From: Paracoccaceae bacterium | GTDB lineage: Bacteria > Pseudomonadota > Alphaproteobacteria > Rhodobacterales > Rhodobacteraceae | NCBI GenBank assembly: GCA_014879735.1 | Contig: JACSRN010000103.1 | Coordinates: 52,808-116,807 of the forward strand | Reading direction: 5' to 3' | DNA: 64,000 nucleotides | Part shown: positions 44,683 to 54,633 of the stretch, one piece after another | Numbering within the stretch: position 1 is the first letter of the stretch | How the letters are laid out: every line of letters starts with the position of its first letter | Position numbers and translations under genes: made by a program | Notes under the pieces: model-generated | Told to the model about the DNA's origin: nothing | Databases searched by the model: none | Seen by the model: the letters and a program-made list of their open reading frames with translations, nothing else

Positions 44683-45660
44683 GCCGCCACCGCGCTGCGG
44701 ATCGCGCCGGAAAGCCTGACCACCAACTCGTCGATCTGGGCATCCTCGATGATGAAGGGCGGGGCCAGCAGGACATGATCGCCGCGGTGTCCATCGATGG
44801 TCCCGCCCATCGGATAGCAGATCAGGCCGGCGTCGAAGGCCAGCGCCTTCACCCGGCCATGAAGCCGCCGCGCCGGGTCGAAGGGCGTTTTCGTCGCGCG
44901 ATCCTCGACCAGCTCCACCCCGCGGAACAATCCGCGGCCACGGATGTCGTCGACATTGGGATGCTGCCCCAGTTCGGCCACCAGCGCCACCTGCAATTTC
45001 TCTCCCATCTCGCGCACCTGCGGCAGCTGTTTGCGGTCTCGGCAGCGGCGGCCATCGGATGACCCATATAGGTAGGGCCATGCTGGAAGAAGCCCGCGCC
45101 CAGCCCCTTGGCGATGGTGATCAGATCTGGCGCAACCCCGTCTTCGGCACAGGCGAACAGATGCCCGGTGCGCCCCATGCCGCACATCACCTCGTCAAGG
45201 ATCAGCAGCACGCCATGGCGGTCGCAGATCTCGCGGATGCGCTTCAGATAGCCCTGCACCGCGGGCACTGCACCGGCCGTCGCGCCCACCACCGGCTCGG
45301 CGATGAAGGCCATGACGCTCTCGGGTCCGGGGCGCCGGATCTCGGCTTCCCCCTCGTCGGCAACGCGCCAGCGATAGGCGGTGCTGTCTTCATGCTCCAG
45401 CCGGTCGCGGTATTCGTAGCACGGCGCGATATGGCTGGTCTCGACCATCAGCGGCGCGAACAGTCGCCGCCGCCATTCGTTGCCGCCCGCCGCAAGCGCA
45501 GCCAAGGTGTTGCCATGATCGGTTTGTCGCCGCGCGATGATGCGATGGCGCTGCGGCTGGCCGATCTTGATGAAATACTGCCGGGCCAGCCTGATTGCCG
45601 CCTCGACCGCCTCCGACCCGCCCGAGACGAGATAGACCCGCTCGATGCGCGGCGAACCTT
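44679..45660 (-). pseudogene. Class III aminotransferase remnant, 5' truncated and frameshifted
   Basis: Homology starts abruptly at about 45660 with [28 protein letters not shown], in the middle of the PLP-domain; about 100 N-terminal residues are missing. One frame runs through VLLILDEVMCGMGRTGHLF and the PLP-lysine region LITIAKGLGAGF to YMGHPMAAAAE (near 45045). The sequence then resumes in another frame as LPQVREMGEKLQVALVAEL, with PMGGTIDGHRGDHVLLAPPF near the end. Roughly a dozen residues and the frame are lost at the break. It cannot encode a working enzyme. The 5' end directly abuts the divergent permease gene, so a deletion that removed both promoters is likely. Confidence 0.85.
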
Positions 45661-45683
45661 CCCCTTCCCGACCGGAGCGTTGC

Positions 45684-46336
45684 ATGCAGATCGACTGGTC
45701 CGTCATCCTGACCTTTCTTCCCCAGCTTCTTGCCGGCGCGAAGATCACCATCCAGATCACCGTCATGGGCCTGCTGGGCGGAACGGTCATCGATACATTG
45801 GCCGGACTGATGCGCGCCTGTGGCGGGCCGGTTCTGAACGCCATCGCCTTCGTCTATATCGAGCTGATCCGGGGCACGCCGATCGTGGTGCAGGTGATGT
45901 TCCTTTACTTCGCGATGCCGGTGCTGGCCGGGATGCGTGTCGACCCGATGTCCGCGGCCGTGCTGCCCATCGTCGTGAACGCCGGCGCCTATATCGCGGA
46001 AATCGTGCGGGGCGCCTTCCTGTCGATCTCGAAGGGACTGGCCGAGGCTGGGCTGGCGCTGGGCCTGCCGCAGTGGAAGGTCCTGCTCTATATCCTTGGC
46101 CCGCTGGCATTTCGGCGGCTGATACCACCGCTGGGCAACCAGTTCATCGTCAACCTCAAGGATACCTCGCTTTTCATCGTGATCGGGGTGGGAGAGCTGA
46201 CACGCACCGGGCAGGAGATCATGGCATCGAACGTTCGCGCCGTGGAAATCTGGACGGCGGTCGCGGTGCTCTACCTGATCCTGACCGCCACGATGACCGC
46301 CACTTTGCGCGTCGTCGAAAAACGCATGAGGATCCT

Positions 46337-46340
<4 letters not shown>
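45684..46340 (+). CDS. Polar amino acid ABC transporter permease (GlnP-like)
   Basis: 218-residue permease of the His/Glu/Gln family with about five helices. It opens with [26 protein letters not shown] and has [21 protein letters not shown] and the EAA loop [34 protein letters not shown], both typical. ATG 45684 follows GGAG. The gene itself looks intact, but the binding-protein gene that should precede it is missing and the ATPase that follows is truncated. The importer is therefore dead unless it borrows subunits. Confidence 0.9.
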
Positions 46341-46762
<422 letters not shown>

Positions 46763-46819
46763 CGCAGCCTTTCAGGGGCTTGGCCGGATAGGACTGGCCG
46801 GAGATCCGCAGGAACTGGG

Positions 46820-47689
46820 TCCGCCCTGGGTCGGGCCGGCCGGGCTGCCGTCACGCGGCATCTGGCGGGTCATGCGCTGTGGCAAACCGTGACCGCCGGC
46901 ATCCATGCGCCGCCTGTCGCGCGGATGGCAGAGGCGACCCAAGCCCGCTTTCCGACGATCTGGGGCGAGATCGAAGGCCTGGCAGAGGGGGCTGGGCTTG
47001 CCGGTGCATCAGGTCTTTGCCTGGAATTGCCGGGGCGATCTTCTGTCCTCGGTACCCGATGGCTGCACCACGGTGATGCTGCCCGGACCAGAGCCGGCGC
47101 TGGCCCATAACGAGGATGGGCTGCCGGTCTTCCGCAATGCCTGTTTCATCGCCGAGGCACAGCCGCAGGGCCAGCCCGGGTTCACGGCGTTCTGCTATCC
47201 CGGCTCGATCCCCGGGCATACCTTCGCCTTCACCACGGCGGGGCTGGTCCAGACGGTGAACTACCTGCGTCTGACGGGGGTCGAGGCGCACCTGCCCCGC
47301 ATGGTGCTGGGCCGCGCCGTGCTGGCCGCCCCGACGCTGGAACAGGCTGCCGGCCTTCTGCGGGACGCGCCATCGGGCGGGCTTCATTTTGCCCTGATGC
47401 ACCGCGACGACCGGCGGATTCTCTCGATCGAGTTTCGGCGGCGGAACCTGGTCCTGTCGGGCGGTCGACACGCCGTCAGCCCATGCGAACCACGCCCTGT
47501 ATCTGCCCCGCGGGCTGTCGGCGCAGATCGTCACCCGGTCCTCGCACGACCGGCAGGCGCGATGCAGGCGATGATCCCGACGAAGAAAACACCCTCGGCA
47601 CGGCACTGTTCCGGCTGACCGACCAGGGCCTTCGCTGGACCGTGCATGACACCCCCGACGGACCCGCCCGCTACAGTGGCGCCGCCTGA
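46820..47689 (+). pseudogene. C45-family peptidase/acyltransferase pseudogene
   Basis: Homology to C45 Ntn hydrolases is spread over several frames. Frame a: [17 protein letters not shown] and ARFPTIWGEIEGLAEG. Shift near 47000 to frame b: LGLPVHQVFAWNCRGDL, PDGCTTVMLPGPEPALAHNEDG (nucleophile Cys) and LTGVEAHLPRMVLGRAVL. Near 47470 it moves to a third frame (HANHALYLPRGLSAQIV), and near 47570 back to frame a (ENTLGTALFRLTDQGLRW) until TGA 47689. At least three frameshifts make it non-functional. The start limit is approximate. It overlaps the rpiR start by 44 bases. Confidence 0.8.
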
Positions 47690-48590
47690 AACCCTGACCG
47701 AACTGCGGTCGCTGGCCGTGGCCATCGCCCAGGGCGCCGGCCCGGTGACGCTCGGCACCAAGGCGCGCCATGCGCTGTCGCGCGTCCTGGAGATGGGGGG
47801 CAACCCGGTGCTGCTGTCGATCACGACATTGGCCGAAAACCTGTCGGTGAACCCCTCGACCCTGACACGGCTGGCGCATTCTCTGGGCTATTCCGGCTTT
47901 CCAGCCTTTCAGCAGGTGTTGCTGTCCGCATCGCTGGCGGGGCCTGGCGCGTTCTATTCCCAGCATGCCCGTGCAGCGCTGGAGGCCGGCAGCACGACCC
48001 ATGCGCGCGCGGCCCGGCTGTGCCGCGAAAACCAGGCCAATATCGAACGCTTCTTCGACCGTTTCGACGAGGGCGCCTTCGATGCCGCGGTGGCGATGAT
48101 CGTCACGGCACCGCGGGTGGTGATGCATGGCATCCGCCAGTTCCACGCGGTGGCAAGCTTTCTTGTCCACGGGCTGCGGATGATTCGGTCCGACGTGACC
48201 CTGCTCGATGCCGACGGGCTTGGCACGGCCGAGGGGCTGACGCAGATGGGACCCGACGATGTGCTGATCTCGACCAGTTGCGCGCCCTATTCGGCGCAGG
48301 TGGCCGAGGTGGCGGCAACGGCGCGGCGGCTGGGGCTGAAGACCGTGGCCATCACCGACCGGACCAGCTCGCCGCTGGTTGGCGCCTCGCGCGCGGCGAT
48401 CCTTGTCGCGCATGAGACCAGTTTCCTGTCCAACAGCATCGGCGCCTTCATCGTGGCGGTGGAATGCCTGATCAATGCCTGCGCCGCTGCCCGCCCCGAA
48501 TCCACGCGCGAGGCGCTGCGCCTGCGCGACCGGATGATCGACACGCTTGGCATCGAACTTTCCGCACCCGGCCCGGCCGACCGGGCCTGA
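47646..48590 (+). CDS. MurR/RpiR-family transcriptional regulator
   Basis: 314-residue regulator with an N-terminal helix-turn-helix of the RpiR type (SITTLAENLSVNPSTLTRLAHSLGYSGFPAFQQVLL) and a C-terminal SIS domain (VVMHGIRQFHAVASFLVHGLRMI, DVLISTSCAPYSAQVAEVAATA). SIS domains normally bind phosphosugars or related ligands. The ATG 47646 lies within the end of the C45 pseudogene and has no clear ribosome site, so the true start may be a little downstream. It likely once controlled the broken transporter/aminotransferase/C45 set. Confidence 0.88.
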   Translation: MTPPTDPPATVAPPETLTELRSLAVAIAQGAGPVTLGTKARHALSRVLEMGGNPVLLSITTLAENLSVNPSTLTRLAHSLGYSGFPAFQQVLLSASLAGPGAFYSQHARAALEAGSTTHARAARLCRENQANIERFFDRFDEGAFDAAVAMIVTAPRVVMHGIRQFHAVASFLVHGLRMIRSDVTLLDADGLGTAEGLTQMGPDDVLISTSCAPYSAQVAEVAATARRLGLKTVAITDRTSSPLVGASRAAILVAHETSFLSNSIGAFIVAVECLINACAAARPESTREALRLRDRMIDTLGIELSAPGPADRA

Positions 48591-48626
48591 ACGCCGGCCC
48601 CCGCGCGCCCGAGGACCGGCCAGGCG

Positions 48627-50189
48627 TCAGATCACCGCCTCGATCACGAAGGGGCCGCGGCGCGTCAGGCTGGCGCGCAGAAGATCGGCAAACTGCGCCG
48701 CTGTTTCGGCCCGCGCCGCCTCGACCCCATGGCCGCGCGCAAGGGCAACCCAGTCGAGCCCGGGATTGTCGATCTCGAACATCCGGGCGGCGGCCGGGCC
48801 GTAATCCGGCAGGCCGACATTGATCATCTCCTGCTGCAGGATGGCGTAGCGGCGGTTGGCATAGATCACCGTCGTGACGTCCAGCCCCTCGCGGGCCTGG
48901 GTCCAGAGTGCCTGCAGGCTATACATCGCGCTGCCATCGGCCTGCAGGCCGATCACCCGCCGCCCCGGCGCGGCAATCGCTGCGCCGGTGGCGAGCGGCA
49001 GGCCGATGCCGATGGCGCCGCCGGTCAGTTGCAGATAGTCATGCGCCGGCCCGTGCTGGCTGACAGGAAAGAAGGCCCGGCCCGAGGTGACGGATTCGTC
49101 GACGACGATGGCACCTTCGGGCAGGGCAGTCGCGACAATGGTCGAGACGATATCGGCCGTAAGCGCGGCATTTCCCGGCGGCAGCGCCGTTTCGGCTGCG
49201 GCAAAGGCCGGCGGAACCGCCGTACCGACCGCATCGGCCAGCGCCTCGAGCGCCCGCACCACATCCTGCCGGCGGGTTGCAAGGGTCACGATCTCGCAGC
49301 CGTCGGGCGTCAGGATCGCAGGCTTGTCCGGATAGGCAAAGAAGGCCACCGGCGCATCGGCACCGATCAGGACGATGCGGTCGTAGCGTGCCAGCGTTTC
49401 CAGCGAAAGCCGGATCGGATAGGGCAGCTTGGCGATCGGCGCAGCATCGCCGCCCCGCTCGATCCGGCTGTTGAAGGTCTCGGCCAGAATGTCGGCGCCG
49501 GTCCGGGCCGCGATGCTGGCGGCGATCCGCGCCGGTGCCCGCCGCAGCGCATGGCCGCCCAGAAGCAGCAGGCAGCGGCCAGGAGCCTGCAGCGCCGCGG
49601 CCGCGCGGCGCAACGCCGCAGTCTCGACCGGGGCGAGCGACGGAGTGGCAAGCGGCGCGCGCAGCCCGTCCGTTGCCGGCGACCAGGCCAGGTCGGCGGG
49701 CAGGATCATGGTCGCCACGCCGGAATGCCGTGTGGCGGCAAGCCAAGCCTCGGCCGCCGCATCCTGCAGATCCTCGCCCGGAACGCAGCGGTGAACCCAG
49801 TCCGACATCGGCCGGGCAAGGCTGTCAATGTCGCTGGCCAGCGGCGGATCCAGCGCCAGGTGGTCGACGGCATGATCGCCCACGACATTGATGACCGGCG
49901 ATCCGGCACGCCGGGCATTGTGCAGGTTCGACAACCCGTTCGCCAGGCCCGGCCCCAGATGCAGCAGCGTGACCGCTGGCCGGTCGGCCATGCGGGCATA
50001 GCCATCGGCCGCACCCGTCACCACGCCCTCGGCCAGACCAAGGACGCAACGCATCTGCGGCCGCGAATCGAGGGCGCCGACAAAATGCATCTCGGAGGTG
50101 CCCGGGTTGGCAAAGCAGACCGTCACACCCTGGCCGATCAGACCATCGCAAAGCGCCTGTGCGCCGTTACGAACCGGATTTGCAGACAT
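48627..50189 (-). CDS. Thiamine diphosphate-dependent enzyme (acetolactate synthase/benzoylformate decarboxylase-like)
   Basis: 520-residue ThDP enzyme. The N-terminal PYR domain has VTVCFANPGTSEMHFVGAL and the catalytic Glu in GLAEGVVTGAADGYARM; the central domain follows; the PP domain has the ThDP/Mg motif LQADGSAMYSLQALWTQAREGLDVTTVIYANRRYAIL (ADGS...NR instead of GDG...NN). It belongs to the group often annotated as acetolactate synthase large subunit without a small subunit, and true acetolactate synthesis is unlikely. ATG 50189 is preceded by GGGAGAG. It is divergent from the penicillin acylase-like gene. A decarboxylase or lyase acting on a 2-oxoacid is the inference. Confidence 0.85.
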   Translation of the reverse strand: MSANPVRNGAQALCDGLIGQGVTVCFANPGTSEMHFVGALDSRPQMRCVLGLAEGVVTGAADGYARMADRPAVTLLHLGPGLANGLSNLHNARRAGSPVINVVGDHAVDHLALDPPLASDIDSLARPMSDWVHRCVPGEDLQDAAAEAWLAATRHSGVATMILPADLAWSPATDGLRAPLATPSLAPVETAALRRAAAALQAPGRCLLLLGGHALRRAPARIAASIAARTGADILAETFNSRIERGGDAAPIAKLPYPIRLSLETLARYDRIVLIGADAPVAFFAYPDKPAILTPDGCEIVTLATRRQDVVRALEALADAVGTAVPPAFAAAETALPPGNAALTADIVSTIVATALPEGAIVVDESVTSGRAFFPVSQHGPAHDYLQLTGGAIGIGLPLATGAAIAAPGRRVIGLQADGSAMYSLQALWTQAREGLDVTTVIYANRRYAILQQEMINVGLPDYGPAAARMFEIDNPGLDWVALARGHGVEAARAETAAQFADLLRASLTRRGPFVIEAVI

Positions 50190-50217
50190 TTTCAGCTCTC
50201 CCGATCTATTGCTACGA

Positions 50218-50231
50218 CCGTATTGCAATAC
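50218..50231. promoter_or_regulatory. Putative IclR operator CCGTATTGCAATAC in the ThDP/acylase divergent region
   Basis: Contains the perfect 12-base palindrome GTATTGCAATAC (50220-50231). Its first 11 bases, CCGTATTGCAA, recur inverted upstream of the IclR gene at 53540-53550. It lies about 30 bases before the ThDP gene start and about 65 before the acylase start. Confidence 0.55.
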
Positions 50232-50295
50232 AAGTCGAATGAATTGTAAACTATCCTGATCCCCCGGTCTACTTCTGGCAAGAGGAACTGTGCAG

Positions 50296-52680
50296 ATGAA
50301 AAGCCTTGCGCATTCGACAAGGGGCAAGCCTGCACAGGCAATGCCCGACACCGCCCACCGGCTGGCCGGGCTGCGCGAGGGCGCGGAAATCCTGCTCGAC
50401 CCCTGGGGGGTTGCGCATATCCGGGCCACCACGACGCAGGATCTGTTCCTGGCGCAGGGGTTCAATGCCGCGCGCGACAGGCTTTGGCAGATCGATCTCT
50501 GGCGCAAGCGCGGGCTTGGCCTTCTGGCGGCGGACTTCGGGCCAGGATATCTGGAACAGGACCGCGCAGCGCGACTATTTCTCTATCGCGGCGACATGGC
50601 GGCGGAATGGCGCTGCTACGGCCCCGACGCCCGCGAAATCTGCACGGCCTTCGTTGCCGGCATCAATGCCTATATTGCCGAGGCCGAAGCCGGACGCGCA
50701 CCGATGCCGCCGGAATTCGCGCTGATGGGCACCCGCCCGGGTACCTGGCAGGCCGAAGATGTCGTGCGCATCCGCACCCATTGCCTGACGCGCAATGCGT
50801 TGTCCGAGGTGCTGCGCTCCATCGTCACCGCCGAGAGCGGCGATGCCGCCGAGCGGCTGCGCTGCGATCTGTCACCGAAGGTTGCGCCGGTCTACGATCC
50901 CGACCTGCCGCCCGGCAACGTACCGCTTGCGGTCCTGGATGCCTTCAAGCTGGCCACGACGCCGGTCAGCTTTACGCCCGAACGCCTGGCGGCCCGGCTA
51001 GAGGACGCGCGGCGCTGGCGGCAGGTCGATGCCGCCGGCGATGTCGGGCTGGTCTTCGAATCGCCTGGATCGAACAACTGGGCCGTTGCGCCGTCGCGCA
51101 CCACGACGGGCCGCGCGCTGATGGCCTCGGATCCGCACCGGACGCACGAACTGCCCTCGGTGCGCTATGTGGTGCATCTGAAGGGCGCCGGCATCGACGT
51201 GATCGGCGCCGGAGAGCCGGCCGTTCCCGGGGTTTCGCTGGGTCACAACGACCGGGTGGCCTTTTCGCTGACGATCTTCGGCGCGGACCAGGAAGATCTC
51301 TATGTCTATCGCACCAGGCCCGACGATCCGCTGCACTACAGCTATCGCGGCGGCTGGGAGGCGATGGAGGTTGCCGAGGAGGTCTTTGCCGTTCGCGGTG
51401 CGCCCGACCAGCGGCTGCCGTTGAAGTTCACCCGCCACGGCCCGGTCCTTCACGAAGAGGACGGCCGCGTCTTTGCCCTGCGCACGGTCTGGAGCGATCC
51501 GGGCGCCGCCCCCTATATGGCCAGCCTTGCCGTGATGCGGGCAAAGGATCATGACGCATGGCGGGACGCACTGACCGACTGGGGCACGCCCTCGGTCAAC
51601 CACCTCTACGCCGATACGGCGGGAAGCATCGCCTGGCAGACCGTTGGCACGACGCCGGTGCGGCCGAACTGGAACGGGCTGCTGCCGATGCCGGGGGATG
51701 GCCGCTATGAATGGGCCGGAAAGCTGACGCTGGACCAGCTTCCGCATGTCAGGGATCCGGGCTGCGGCTTTATCGCCACGGCAAACGAGATGAACATTCC
51801 CGAAGGCTGGGACCATGCAGCCCATCCCATCGGCTTTGAATGGATCGACCGCAGCCGGGCCGACCGGCTGAAGCAGGTGCTGTCGGGCGAGGAGCTCCAC
51901 TCCGTCCCCGCAGCCTGCGCCCTGCAGAACGATGTGCTGTCGCTGTCGTCGCGCCGCCTGCTCAACGTCCTGTCGGGTGCCCGGCTGGGGCCGGCGGCGG
52001 CACCGGCGCTGAACCTTCTGGCCGGATGGGATTGTCGGGCCACGGCGGAATCGGCCGAGGCAATGCTGGTGGAATTCTGGATCACCCGGCATCTGAAGCC
52101 GGCACTGTTCGCCGCGGCCGGCGCGCAATCGCCGGCGCTGCTGTGGCCGGGATCGATCCAGGCCATGCTGGAGGTTCTGGAAAACCCCGGATCGCCGGAC
52201 GAGACCGCGGCACGCGACAGGCTGCTGGACGAGACGCTTGCGGCGGCCTGGACCGGCGCCTGCGCCAGCTTCGGCGCGGATCCGGCCGCTTGGCACTGGA
52301 AGACGCTGCACCGCCTGCCGCTGAACCACCGCCTTGCGCGGCTGGACGGCGCGGATCGGGCCTGGTCGATCCCCGAGATGCTGATCGGCGGCAATGGTTC
52401 TACGGTGAACTATGCCAACTACCGTGTCTCGGATTTTCAGGCGATCACCGGGCCATCGGTTCGGCTGGTGATGGATGTCGGCGCCTGGGACAATTCGGTT
52501 TTCGTGAACCTGCCCGGCCAGTCCGGCCTTCCGGCCAGTCCGCATTACGCCGACCTCGCGCCGCTGTGGGAAAACGGCGATTACTGCCCCCTGCTCTATT
52601 CCGATGATGCGGTAGAGGCGGCTGCCGTTGCCCGCATCCGGTTGCGGCCGGTGCAGGAACCGCGCGATGTCAGCTGCTGA
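50296..52680 (+). CDS. Penicillin acylase-family Ntn hydrolase (N-acyl amide hydrolase)
   Basis: 794-residue precursor that should cleave itself into alpha and beta chains and hydrolyse an acyl amide. The beta chain would start at the Ser of SNNWAVAPSRTTTGRALMASDPH (about residue 255); further landmarks are GAGEPAVPGVSLGHNDRVAFSLT and the late GGNGSTVNYANYRVSDFQAITGPSVRLV. There is no signal peptide at the N-terminus (MKSLAHSTRGKPAQAMPD), unlike periplasmic penicillin G acylase, so it seems cytoplasmic and would act on imported substrate. Start could be GTG 50290 or ATG 50296; AGAGGA spacing favours the ATG. It overlaps the convergent iclR end by 11 bases. Confidence 0.88.
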   Translation: MKSLAHSTRGKPAQAMPDTAHRLAGLREGAEILLDPWGVAHIRATTTQDLFLAQGFNAARDRLWQIDLWRKRGLGLLAADFGPGYLEQDRAARLFLYRGDMAAEWRCYGPDAREICTAFVAGINAYIAEAEAGRAPMPPEFALMGTRPGTWQAEDVVRIRTHCLTRNALSEVLRSIVTAESGDAAERLRCDLSPKVAPVYDPDLPPGNVPLAVLDAFKLATTPVSFTPERLAARLEDARRWRQVDAAGDVGLVFESPGSNNWAVAPSRTTTGRALMASDPHRTHELPSVRYVVHLKGAGIDVIGAGEPAVPGVSLGHNDRVAFSLTIFGADQEDLYVYRTRPDDPLHYSYRGGWEAMEVAEEVFAVRGAPDQRLPLKFTRHGPVLHEEDGRVFALRTVWSDPGAAPYMASLAVMRAKDHDAWRDALTDWGTPSVNHLYADTAGSIAWQTVGTTPVRPNWNGLLPMPGDGRYEWAGKLTLDQLPHVRDPGCGFIATANEMNIPEGWDHAAHPIGFEWIDRSRADRLKQVLSGEELHSVPAACALQNDVLSLSSRRLLNVLSGARLGPAAAPALNLLAGWDCRATAESAEAMLVEFWITRHLKPALFAAAGAQSPALLWPGSIQAMLEVLENPGSPDETAARDRLLDETLAAAWTGACASFGADPAAWHWKTLHRLPLNHRLARLDGADRAWSIPEMLIGGNGSTVNYANYRVSDFQAITGPSVRLVMDVGAWDNSVFVNLPGQSGLPASPHYADLAPLWENGDYCPLLYSDDAVEAAAVARIRLRPVQEPRDVSC

Positions 52681-53449
52681 GCGCGTTCGCAGCCGAGATC
52701 GCATGCGGGGCAAAGCGGCGGCGGAATTCGCTCTCGCTCCACTCGCCAAGCGAGCCGGCGATATGGATCGCGCCGACCGGGCTGCCGTCGCGTGCGCGGA
52801 TCGCCGCCGCAAGCACCACCTCGCCGATCAGGCTTTCCTCCAGCGCCAGCGCATAGCCGTCGCGCCGTGCCTGCTCGATCCGCTGCAGGATGGTGGCCGG
52901 ATCGGTGATGGTCTTCGGCGTGAATTGCCGCAGGGTCGATGCGGCGATCACTTCGGCCGCCGCCGCATCGGACAGGCACGACAGGCAGGCCCGGCCGCCC
53001 GCAGAGCTGAATGTCGGAATCCGCCGCCCGGCCAGGGTTGCGAAAAACGTCTCGCGCTTGCTCTGCATGCGCATGGCATAGATGATCGACGTGACGTCAT
53101 AGAGGCTGAGATCCACCCGCTCGCCGCAGGTTTCGCGCAGGTTCTGCAGGATGGGTGCTGCACGTTCGATCAGCGGGTTGATGCGCAGATAGTCGAAGGA
53201 GCGGTCGAGAAGGGCCTTTCCCGGCACCATTCCCGCATCATTCGGTGCTTTCTCCAGATAGCCAAGGCTCATCAACGTCTGTGCCATCCGCTGCGCCGCG
53301 CTCTTATCGATTCCCGCCGCCTCGGCCAGTTCGCGCAGCGACAGGGGGAAGGGATGGTTGCTGAAAGCCTCCAGCACCGACATCGCCCGCGCTACGGACT
53401 TGATGTAGAGCCGCTCGTCGACATCGTGGCGCATCGGCGCATTGCTCAT
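52670..53449 (-). CDS. IclR-family transcriptional regulator
   Basis: 259-residue regulator with an N-terminal winged helix (RAMSVLEAFSNHPFPLSLRELAEAAGIDKSAAQRMAQTLMSLGYL) and an IclR effector domain (LQNLRETCGERVDLSLYDVTSIIY, GRACLSCLSDAAAAEVI). ATG 53449 begins the conserved region; the ORF-track start at 53629 lies upstream of the putative operator. It sits between the acylase gene and the divergent peptide importer and probably regulates both, through the shared CCGTATTGCAA element. Confidence 0.9.
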   Translation of the reverse strand: MSNAPMRHDVDERLYIKSVARAMSVLEAFSNHPFPLSLRELAEAAGIDKSAAQRMAQTLMSLGYLEKAPNDAGMVPGKALLDRSFDYLRINPLIERAAPILQNLRETCGERVDLSLYDVTSIIYAMRMQSKRETFFATLAGRRIPTFSSAGGRACLSCLSDAAAAEVIAASTLRQFTPKTITDPATILQRIEQARRDGYALALEESLIGEVVLAAAIRARDGSPVGAIHIAGSLGEWSESEFRRRFAPHAISAANALSS

Positions 53450-53530
53450 TGGGTCGGTTCCCCCGTCATGAATCGTATCCGGTGCGTGCTTCTTGCCATG
53501 CAAACCGCTTGCATTCAATTTCAATATTAT

Positions 53531-53550
53531 CGTATCATCTTGCAATACGG
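53531..53550. promoter_or_regulatory. Putative IclR operator upstream of iclR and the peptide importer
   Basis: CGTAT (53531-53535) and ATACG (53545-53549) form an inverted repeat, and TTGCAATACGG (53540-53550) is the reverse complement of CCGTATTGCAA at 50218-50228. It lies about 80 bases before the iclR start and 105 before the importer's first gene. Confidence 0.55.
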
Positions 53551-53652
53551 ACGTCTTGACTTTTTTCCACTGCCGATTCGACGCGAGCGCGTGTCCATGA
53601 GGTCGGGGCGTGGTGTGGTCGGTAGACACAGTCTTGTGGGGGAGGGCGCGGA

Positions 53653-54633
53653 ATGATGCGGATCGTGCTTGCAGTTGCTCTGCGGCTTTTGAAGGCCGCG
53701 GCGGTCGTGCTTGCGATCGTCCTGTTGAACTTCGTGCTGATCCGGCTGGCCCCCGGCGATCCGGCCAGCGTGATCGCCGGCCAGGCCGGGGCGGCAGATG
53801 AACAGTTCATGGCGCAGCTGCGCGAACAGTTCGGGCTGGACCAGCCGCTTTACATACAGGCCTATACCTATGTCTCCGGCATCCTGCAGGGCGACCTTGG
53901 CTATTCCTACCGTCAGGCAATGCCGGTATCGGACCTGATCCTCGAACGTTTGCCGGCCACGCTGCTGTTGACCGGAACCGCCTTTGTCCTGGCCCTGGTC
54001 GCCGGTGTGGCGATGGGTGCCGCGGCAGGCCTGAATGCCGGCAAGGCGACCGATTTCATCGTTTCGGTCGTCTCGCTGATTTTCTACGCCACGCCGCTGT
54101 TCTGGATCGGGCTCATGGCGATCCTGCTGTTTTCCGTGACGCTCGACTGGCTGCCGGCCTATGGCATGGTCTCGACCGGAAGCCGGGCCACCGGCTGGGC
54201 GCGGGCCGCCGACATCGCCTGGCACCTCGTGTTGCCGGCAGTCACGCTGGGTCTGTTCTACACCGCGGTCTATGCACGGATGACGCGGGCCTCGATCCTT
54301 GAGGTGCGGGATATGGACTTCGTCCGCACCGCCCGGGCCAAGGGGCTCCGGCGCGGGCCACTGATCCGCCGCCACATCCTGCGCAATGCACTGCTGCCCA
54401 TCGTCACGCTTGCAGGCATCCAGGCCGGCCAGCTTGTCGGCGGCGCAATCCTGACCGAGACGGTCTTCGCCTGGCCGGGCATCGGCCGGCTGGCTTTCGA
54501 CGCCCTGGTTCAGCGCGACTATCAGGTGCTGCTCGGCGTCTTCCTCATCACCTCGGTCATGGTCGTGGTGTTCAACATGATCACCGATCTTGTCTATCGC
54601 CTGGTCGATCCGCGAATCGGAGCAACGGCATGA
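53653..54633 (+). CDS. Oligopeptide/dipeptide ABC transporter permease (DppB type)
   Basis: 326-residue permease with VLLNFVLIRLAPGDPASVIAGQAG near the first helix, REQFGLDQPLYIQAYTYVSGILQGDLGYS (DppB signature) and the EAA loop FVRTARAKGLRRGPLIRRHILRNALLPI. A GGGGGAGGG tract precedes the ATG. First gene of the plus-strand operon; overlaps the next gene in ATGA. Confidence 0.93.
   Translation: MMRIVLAVALRLLKAAAVVLAIVLLNFVLIRLAPGDPASVIAGQAGAADEQFMAQLREQFGLDQPLYIQAYTYVSGILQGDLGYSYRQAMPVSDLILERLPATLLLTGTAFVLALVAGVAMGAAAGLNAGKATDFIVSVVSLIFYATPLFWIGLMAILLFSVTLDWLPAYGMVSTGSRATGWARAADIAWHLVLPAVTLGLFYTAVYARMTRASILEVRDMDFVRTARAKGLRRGPLIRRHILRNALLPIVTLAGIQAGQLVGGAILTETVFAWPGIGRLAFDALVQRDYQVLLGVFLITSVMVVVFNMITDLVYRLVDPRIGATA

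Noticed and set aside
45059-46336. N-terminal 430 residues of the plus-strand ORF joined to the GlnQ remnant
   Set aside because: Arginine-rich translation opposite the aminotransferase remnant and out of frame with the permease; no ATPase motifs before 46337.
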